Assembly (NCBI GenBank): GCA_963205455.1
Contig: CAUJJL010000061.1
Coordinates: 1 to 50,950, forward strand
DNA: 50,950 nucleotides
Direction: 5' to 3'
DNA from: Verrucomicrobiota bacterium
Lineage (GTDB): Bacteria; Verrucomicrobiota; Verrucomicrobiia; Opitutales; Opitutaceae
Part shown: positions 45,887-50,950 of the stretch, piece after piece
How the letters are laid out: every line of letters starts with the position of its first letter
How positions within the stretch are numbered: the first letter of the stretch is position 1
Notes under the pieces: model-generated
Told to the model about the DNA's origin: nothing
The model's database searches: none
Seen by the model: the letters and a program-made list of their open reading frames with translations, nothing else
Position numbers and translations under genes: made by a program

Positions 45887-46186
45887 TCAGGAACGAGCCT
45901 CGCCCGTCGTCTGGGGCGTTGCGCTGGTCTGGGATTGGGCACCCGCGGCGCCATCATCGCCGTCCGCGCCGATGGCTTCCACCGGGCAACCTTCAAGCGC
46001 CTCCATGCATTGGTCGATTTCTTCCTGGGTGGTGGGCTGCTTGAAAACGTAGGAATGGCCGCCGTCGTCATGGCGGGTAAAAAAGCCAGGCGCAGTCTCG
46101 CGACAGAGATCGCAGTCAATGCACTGCTGATCCACGTAGAATTTCCCGGGAACATTGTTTTCCCATTTGTCGTCTTTATTGGCCAT
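45887..46186 (-). CDS. Single-cluster [4Fe-4S] ferredoxin
   Basis: A 99-residue protein with one cluster-binding set: Cys22, Cys25 and Cys28 in CIDCDLC and Cys67 in EGCPVEAIG. Cys60 (IDQCMEAL) is extra and may pair in a disulfide as in some archaeal and Thermotoga ferredoxins. The C-terminal 28 residues are an Ala/Gly/Gln-rich tail. It acts as a low-potential electron carrier; the partner is unknown. The ATG at 46186 (MANKDDKW) is chosen over one at 46210. It lies upstream of the TonB receptor gene on the same strand, 133 bases away. Confidence 0.9.
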   Translation of the reverse strand: MANKDDKWENNVPGKFYVDQQCIDCDLCRETAPGFFTRHDDGGHSYVFKQPTTQEEIDQCMEALEGCPVEAIGADGDDGAAGAQSQTSATPQTTGEARS

Positions 46187-46213
46187 GGCGTATAGCGGAC
46201 AAAATCGCACCCG

Positions 46214-46233
46214 GGCGTGCTGTCAAGCACGCC
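46214..46233 (-). promoter_or_regulatory. Hairpin in the ferredoxin 5' region
   Basis: GGCGTGCT (46214-46221) and AGCACGCC (46226-46233) form a perfect 8-bp stem with a GTCA loop, ending 28 bases before the ferredoxin ATG. There is no T-tract, so it is not a standard terminator. It may lie in the leader or upstream of the promoter. Confidence 0.45.
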
Positions 46234-46393
46234 GCCCGAATGCCGTTTCCACCCCTCTTCATCGGAGCCGGAGGTTTCGAGCAAAGGCGGTAGGCTCGTT
46301 TTTGCCCGGCATGACCGGAATTTGACTCTTTTTTCGTGCGATTTCCGGGAGCACGCTTGAGTTTGGGAGGCGGCTCGTCACCCTCTTGCCAGC

Positions 46394-47296
46394 ATGCTAA
46401 CCGACCGGCCCTACATGCGCAGGGGACACCGCGGCCAAACGACTTCAGTGCTCGTCTGGCTACTGTCTGCCCTCGCAGCCGGGCATGTTGTCCAGTTGCT
46501 CTTTCACCGTCTGTTTGCAGAACCAACAGGCCGGATTTACGACGCCCTCTTCGAACTCAGCGTCGACGGACTTAAGCACGGCGAGGTCTGGTGCCTGTTC
46601 ACCTACGGATTCCTGCACGATACCGGCCCGCTCATCCTCCTGCACCTCCTTGTCAATTGTGCATTCATCTGGGTCATAGGAGGAGAGTTGCTACCGTTCA
46701 TGGGATCCCGCCGATTCATCGGTTTCTGGTTCTTCTCCCTGGCGCTCGGCGGCGCCTTGTGGGCTGCCGCACATTGGCGCTTCCAGGACAGCCTCATTGG
46801 AGCCTCCTCAACCGTCGCCGGCCTCATCACGCTCTACGGCCTTCTCAATCCCAACCAGCGGGTATCAGTTTCGCTGCTCTTTGTGCCCATCACATTTGTC
46901 ATGAAGCACGCCGTGCTCACATTGCTTGCCGTGGAGGTGATCGGTTATCTGCTATTTGAACGCACGGGCAATTTCTCAAGCCTGGGTTGGGAGCACTCGG
47001 CGCACCTGGGTGGCATGCTCGCAGGCTGGGCCTATTTCCAGTTTGTCCACCAGCGGGAATGGCGCAATCCGGACGGAAGCGAGGAAGCCGCATTGACAAT
47101 CCGATTGCTTAAGCGCTCCGCCACCCGGCCCAATCCTCCAGCACCCGAGGTCAAGGCGACACCTGTCAGCCGTGAGGACATGAAGGCGGAGGTCGATCGA
47201 GTGCTCGACAAGATCAACAGCGAGGGACTCGCCTCCCTGACACCCGAAGAGCGCCGCCTGCTCGACGCCGCGCGCGACACCCTGAGCAAACCGTAG
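46394..47296 (+). CDS. Rhomboid family intramembrane serine protease
   Basis: A 300-residue membrane protein with six or so helices. The catalytic pair is visible: Ser138 in LIGASSTVAG (GxSx motif) and His205 in EHSAHLGGMLAGW. The C-terminal soluble tail ends with VDRVLDKINSEGLASLTPEE, which matches a small domain often fused to bacterial rhomboids (DUF6576 as I recall). It cuts membrane helices; substrates are unknown. Starts at ATG 46394 or 46412 are both possible. It is 69 bases upstream of the Prc protease gene, on the same strand. Confidence 0.9.
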   Translation: MLTDRPYMRRGHRGQTTSVLVWLLSALAAGHVVQLLFHRLFAEPTGRIYDALFELSVDGLKHGEVWCLFTYGFLHDTGPLILLHLLVNCAFIWVIGGELLPFMGSRRFIGFWFFSLALGGALWAAAHWRFQDSLIGASSTVAGLITLYGLLNPNQRVSVSLLFVPITFVMKHAVLTLLAVEVIGYLLFERTGNFSSLGWEHSAHLGGMLAGWAYFQFVHQREWRNPDGSEEAALTIRLLKRSATRPNPPAPEVKATPVSREDMKAEVDRVLDKINSEGLASLTPEERRLLDAARDTLSKP

Positions 47297-47365
47297 GCGC
47301 CTGTCGCGCTGCGTTCTGCTGCCGGGCCTGCAACCTTTTCCTCCGCCGCCTTTCCCATCTCCGTA

Positions 47366-49597
47366 ATGAAGCTCCTTTCCAAACTGCCGGTCCTTCTTCT
47401 GTGCGTGCTTGCGCTGCGTCCCAGCCTGCAGGTCTCCGCGCAAACCCCCAAGGACCAGACCTTCTCGACCTCGACGGTCCAGGCGAAGGAAGTTCAGTTC
47501 CTCGTCAAGCTGCTTGAGGAGGTCCACTACAATCGCGACGCCGTAAAACCGGGCGACTACGGCGAACTCGTCCAGGACTACATGTCGGAGCTCGATGGCT
47601 CGCACATGTTCTTTCTTGAGACCGACAAGGACGCATTCACCAAGGCAAACTCACCCGACAGCCTTTACTGGAACATCTCGACCATCGGAAAAATCGACTA
47701 CGCCTACCAGATTTTCAAGGTCTACGAGGAGCGCACCCACGCACGCATCGCCTGGATTTTTGAAGAGCTGAAAAAGCCAGTCGACCTGACGACGCCCGAA
47801 ACCTACACGCTCGATCGCTCCAAGGCATCCTGGCCCGCCAATCCCGCCGATGCCGACGAACTGTGGCGGCGACGCATCAAGTTCGAAATCGTCGATCATG
47901 TCCTCAGCAAGAAAAACATGGAGCCAGAGGCAGCGCTGGAATCAGCGAGGACCCACATCCGCAAACGCTACGAACGGATGGAAAAGAACATCGCCGAAAT
48001 CGAGGCGACCGACCTCTCGGAAATTTTCCTCGGCACCCTCGCGCGCATGTACGACCCGCACTCAACCTATTTCTCCGCCGACACGTTCGAGGATTTCAAC
48101 ATCCAGATGCGCCTCCAACTCGTCGGCATCGGTGCGATGCTGTCCCTCGAAGACGACCTGTGTGTCGTGAAGGAACTCGTCCCCGGGGGACCCGCGGATC
48201 TCAGCAAGCAGATCCGCCCCGGCGACAAGATCATCTCCGTCGGCCAACAGGGATCAGAACCCATCGAGGTCATCGGCATGAAACTCCGGAAGATCGTCGA
48301 CATGATTCGCGGCTCCAAGGGTACATCTGTCCGCCTCCTCATACAACCGGCCAACGCCACCGATTCATCGGTTCGCAAGGATATCACCCTCATCCGCGAC
48401 GTGGTGAAACTGGATTCAGCCCGCGCCTATGGCGCCATTTTTGAAGTCCCTGACAACCACGGCAACCTCACACCTCTCGGTGTCATCACGCTCCCCCAGT
48501 TCTACGGTCCCGATGGCGGCGAAAATTCCGCCGACCAGCCGTCGGCGACCGCGGATGTCGCCAAGCTCATTGAAAAAATGAGCTCATCCGGCATCAAGGG
48601 ACTCGTCCTCGACCTGAGGCGCAACGGGGGAGGTTTGCTCTCCGAGGCCATCGAGCTGACAGGGCTTTTCATCCAGAAGGGTCCGGTGGTCCAGGTGCGC
48701 TCGTATTTCGGCGAAGTGAAGGTCGATGAGGACGAGGACCCCAAGGTCGCGTACAGTGGTCCGCTCGCGGTCCTGGTTTCAAGATACAGCGCGTCGGCCT
48801 CCGAAATCGTCGCGGGTGCGCTCCAGAATTACGGCCGCGCGATCGTCATCGGAGACACCTCCACCCACGGAAAGGGGACCGTGCAGACGGTCGTGGAAAT
48901 GAAGAACATCGTGCCAGGCATGGTCCGATCCCCGTTCAAGATGGGCGCGGCAAAACTCACCGTCCAGAAATTCTACCTCCCGAACGGTTCATCGACACAG
49001 CTCAAGGGAGTCATTCCCGACATCGTGCTACCTTCAGTCGACATGAAGGTAGGCGAAAAGGAACTTCCCCATGCGCTGATCTGGGATGAGATCCGGACCA
49101 GTCATTTTGAGGGCAAGCCCCTCGACAACAGGATCCTTGCGCCGCTGCGCACAAAGAGCCTCGCACGCGAAGCCACGCTCGAGGAGTTTGCCTACCTTCG
49201 CAAGAGCATCGATTTCTACAAATCGAAGCAGGACCTGAAGACGATCTCTCTCAATCTCGAGGACCGCCGCCGCACCAAGGGCACGGATGATGCCTTCCGA
49301 AAGGCCATGCTGGCGGAACGTGCGACGCTCGCAAAATCCGACTTTGCATTCACGGAGGTCCTTCTTGCCCCTCCACCACCTCCGCGCATCAAGGCCGCCC
49401 CGGATCCGGATGAGGACGCCGACGCCGATCTCGAGGAATTCGGCCTCGAAGACGAGAATCAACACTACGGCAAAGTGGACATCCACCTCCGTGAAAGCCT
49501 TCGCGTGCTCTCAGACGCCCTTGCACTCGGTGAGGAACATGACCTTTGGGTTTCGGATCACGCGCCGCTGACTGCTGAGGTCAGCAAGAAGGGCTGA
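47366..49597 (+). CDS. prc: Carboxy-terminal (tail-specific) protease Prc/Tsp
   Basis: A 743-residue periplasmic S41 protease. Signal peptide (LLLCVLALRPSLQVSA), an N-terminal Tsp domain, a PDZ domain (about 230-320, VKELVPGGPADLSKQIRPGDK) and the S41 core. The catalytic Ser is residue 477 in SRYSASASEI and the Lys 503 in HGKGTVQ, a spacing one residue longer than in E. coli Tsp. The C-terminal DUF3340 part follows. It degrades proteins from their C-termini and trims cell-wall hydrolases. The 13-base gap to the DJ-1 gene suggests co-transcription. Confidence 0.95.
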   Translation: MKLLSKLPVLLLCVLALRPSLQVSAQTPKDQTFSTSTVQAKEVQFLVKLLEEVHYNRDAVKPGDYGELVQDYMSELDGSHMFFLETDKDAFTKANSPDSLYWNISTIGKIDYAYQIFKVYEERTHARIAWIFEELKKPVDLTTPETYTLDRSKASWPANPADADELWRRRIKFEIVDHVLSKKNMEPEAALESARTHIRKRYERMEKNIAEIEATDLSEIFLGTLARMYDPHSTYFSADTFEDFNIQMRLQLVGIGAMLSLEDDLCVVKELVPGGPADLSKQIRPGDKIISVGQQGSEPIEVIGMKLRKIVDMIRGSKGTSVRLLIQPANATDSSVRKDITLIRDVVKLDSARAYGAIFEVPDNHGNLTPLGVITLPQFYGPDGGENSADQPSATADVAKLIEKMSSSGIKGLVLDLRRNGGGLLSEAIELTGLFIQKGPVVQVRSYFGEVKVDEDEDPKVAYSGPLAVLVSRYSASASEIVAGALQNYGRAIVIGDTSTHGKGTVQTVVEMKNIVPGMVRSPFKMGAAKLTVQKFYLPNGSSTQLKGVIPDIVLPSVDMKVGEKELPHALIWDEIRTSHFEGKPLDNRILAPLRTKSLAREATLEEFAYLRKSIDFYKSKQDLKTISLNLEDRRRTKGTDDAFRKAMLAERATLAKSDFAFTEVLLAPPPPPRIKAAPDPDEDADADLEEFGLEDENQHYGKVDIHLRESLRVLSDALALGEEHDLWVSDHAPLTAEVSKKG

Positions 49598-49609
49598 TTT
49601 CCTCCTGAC

Positions 49610-50152
49610 ATGCCGCGCGTCCTCATGCTTCTTGCGGAGGGATTCGAGGAGATCGAGATGACCGCGCCGCTCGATCTGCTCCGCCGCGCCAATGTCGAGG
49701 TGATCTCGGCCTCCATCGGCGAACACTTCCACGTCACCGGACGGTGCGGCCTGACGGTGCACGCGGACACCACGCTCGCCGCCATCGGCGCGGACTCCTC
49801 TTTTGACCTGCTCCTTCTTCCCGGTGGGCCAGGCGTGAAGCTGCTCCGGGACGATCCTCGTGTGCGCAACCGCGTGCTCGCACAGAATGGCGCCGGACGG
49901 TGGATCGCCGCAATCTGCGCGGCTCCAACCGTGCTGAACGACGCCGGAATCCTTGCAGGACGCCGATACACGGCTCACCACTCGGTGGCCGCCGAACTGT
50001 CGACCATCGTCGAAGGCGAACGGGTGATCGTCGATGGAAACCTCATCACCTCGCGCGGCGCCGGAACGGCAATCGACTTCGGTTTGAAACTTGTCGAACT
50101 GCTGGTCTCCCCGGAAAAATCGCGGGAGATCGCCGCGTCTATTCACGCCTAG
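49610..50152 (+). CDS. DJ-1/PfpI family protein
   Basis: A 180-residue protein. Cys103 in AAICAAPTVL sits at the nucleophile elbow, and Glu14 in AEGFEEIE is placed to lower its pKa as in DJ-1. PGGPGVKLL and TSRGAGTAIDFGL are typical family blocks. Relatives act as glyoxalases/deglycases, chaperones or redox sensors; the activity here is open. It follows prc by 13 bases. Confidence 0.92.
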   Translation: MPRVLMLLAEGFEEIEMTAPLDLLRRANVEVISASIGEHFHVTGRCGLTVHADTTLAAIGADSSFDLLLLPGGPGVKLLRDDPRVRNRVLAQNGAGRWIAAICAAPTVLNDAGILAGRRYTAHHSVAAELSTIVEGERVIVDGNLITSRGAGTAIDFGLKLVELLVSPEKSREIAASIHA

Positions 50153-50291
50153 CCGCAGCACCGCCGTGGTGCGCCCCATACTCCCCCTGCCGGGCGTAGA
50201 TATACGCCGTGACACACCGGAGGATTGCCGCAGGCTTGGCACTTGCCTTGCATGGTTCTGGCCCGACACGGCCGCTCCAACGCAAGGTCTT

Positions 50292-50950
50292 GTGATTTCC
50301 GCCTCCCAATCGCCACCCGTGATCGAAGTCGATGCGATTTCGAAGCGCTTTCACCTGTGCGCTGGCAGACGCGTCGGCACGTTGCGCGACGCCATCACCA
50401 GCCGTGCCCACGAATGGAGAGGTCGCCTTTTCGGGCGCCCTTCCGCCTCGGACAGACGCGATTTCTGGGCACTGCGCGACGTCTCGTTCAGTGTCACCCG
50501 GGGTGACATCGTCGGTATCATCGGACGCAATGGTTCGGGAAAATCCACGCTGCTCAAGATCCTCTCCCGTGTGACCGAGCCTACCTCAGGCACGGCCATC
50601 CTTCGCGGACGGGTGGCCTCGCTCCTTGAGGTGGGCACCGGCTTTCATCCTGAGCTGAGTGGGCGCGAGAACGTCTATCTCAATGGCGCCATCCTCGGAC
50701 TCACCCGCTCCGAAATCCGCAGCAGGTTCGATGAGATCGTCAGCTTTGCTGAAGTGGAACGTTTTCTGGACACTCCCGTTAAGCACTACTCCAGCGGGAT
50801 GCAGGTGCGGCTGGCCTTTTCGGTTGCCGCCCATCTCGAACCCGAAATTCTCATCGTCGACGAGGTTCTCGCTGTCGGAGACGTCGCCTTTCAGAAGAAG
50901 TGCATCGGGAAAATGGGGGACTTCACGCGACGCGATGCGAACCGCACCGT
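50292..50950 (+). CDS. ABC exporter ATP-binding protein, polysaccharide/O-antigen type (5' part)
   Basis: A partial frame of 219 codons running off the window. Walker A is GRNGSGKS, the signature HYSSGMQVRLAF, and Walker B ILIVDEVLAVGD. The block LLEVGTGFHPELSGRENVYL and the N-terminal spacer before the core are characteristic of Wzt/TagH/RfbB-type exporters of polysaccharide or teichoic acid. It would energise export through a partner permease (Wzm-like), usually encoded next door, outside the window. The start is a GTG at 50292 preceded by AAGG; no ATG is available in frame near the conserved start. Confidence 0.9.
   Translation, partial: MISASQSPPVIEVDAISKRFHLCAGRRVGTLRDAITSRAHEWRGRLFGRPSASDRRDFWALRDVSFSVTRGDIVGIIGRNGSGKSTLLKILSRVTEPTSGTAILRGRVASLLEVGTGFHPELSGRENVYLNGAILGLTRSEIRSRFDEIVSFAEVERFLDTPVKHYSSGMQVRLAFSVAAHLEPEILIVDEVLAVGDVAFQKKCIGKMGDFTRRDANRT

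Noticed and set aside
50153..50291. GCACC-gccgt-GGTGC hairpin after the DJ-1 gene as a terminator
   Set aside because: Only 5 bp of stem and no T-tract.
1..50950. tRNA, rRNA or CRISPR features
   Set aside because: By eye I found no tRNA T-arm consensus in a foldable context, no rRNA-like block and no regular repeat-spacer array.

Overview
The window looks like chromosomal DNA of a GC-rich, Gram-negative member of the Verrucomicrobiota, most likely Opitutaceae. The first gene encodes a TonB-dependent receptor with the KLSPFTVSTEKDSGY-type N-terminus common in that family. Other pointers are outer-membrane assembly genes (TamA/TamB-like), a cyanobacterial/plant-type GlgC, a type II pseudopilin of the verrucomicrobial/planctomycete style, and an mcsA-mcsB-clpC operon in a double-membrane organism. 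The assignment is by pattern recognition only; no search was run.

Layout. 1-1649: 5' part of a TonB-dependent receptor (minus). 1900-3866: CNNM/CorC-like protein and lgt, overlapping by ATGA. 3878-9931 (minus): a secreted transglutaminase-like protein, then (in transcription order) mcsA, mcsB and clpC, closed by a clear hairpin terminator at 5722-5747. 10180-18052: class IV aminotransferase, pseudopilin, CBS/DRTGG manganese pyrophosphatase, a secreted unknown, glgC and trpE. 18478-19082: a vapBC toxin-antitoxin pair. 19083-22413: an accessory, partly AT-rich and visibly decayed stretch. It holds an RHS core fragment, a RAYT transposase N-terminus, two copies of a 37-base repeat, two 3'-end gene fragments each followed by a small intact ORF, and short iterated noncoding motifs. 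22414-29714: group 1/2 sigma factor with terminator, M20 and M48 peptidases, purH, apaG, a hidden 55-aa membrane peptide and a beta-CASP nuclease. 29730-34982 (minus): probable operon of Ski2-like DUF3516 helicase, dinB, degenerate FmdB-type protein and IMPase-like phosphatase. 35087-35818: YebC. 35840-46186 (minus): ferredoxin, second TonB receptor (with an 11-bp dyad in front), M3 oligopeptidase, tamB and tamA/bamA-like gene. 46394-50950: rhomboid, Prc/Tsp protease, DJ-1/PfpI protein and the start of a polysaccharide-type ABC exporter ATPase.

Taken together, the core genes concern envelope biogenesis (Lgt, TamA/B, Prc, M48, ABC exporter) and protein quality control (ClpC with the arginine kinase McsB, M3, rhomboid). 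There is also a repair/RNA operon whose helicase and polymerase genes are translationally coupled. I saw no tRNA, rRNA or CRISPR array. The most unusual areas are the 19.1-22.3 kb relic region, the mcsA-mcsB-clpC operon without ctsR, the helicase-dinB-fmdB-IMPase operon and the operator-like dyad at 45796-45828.
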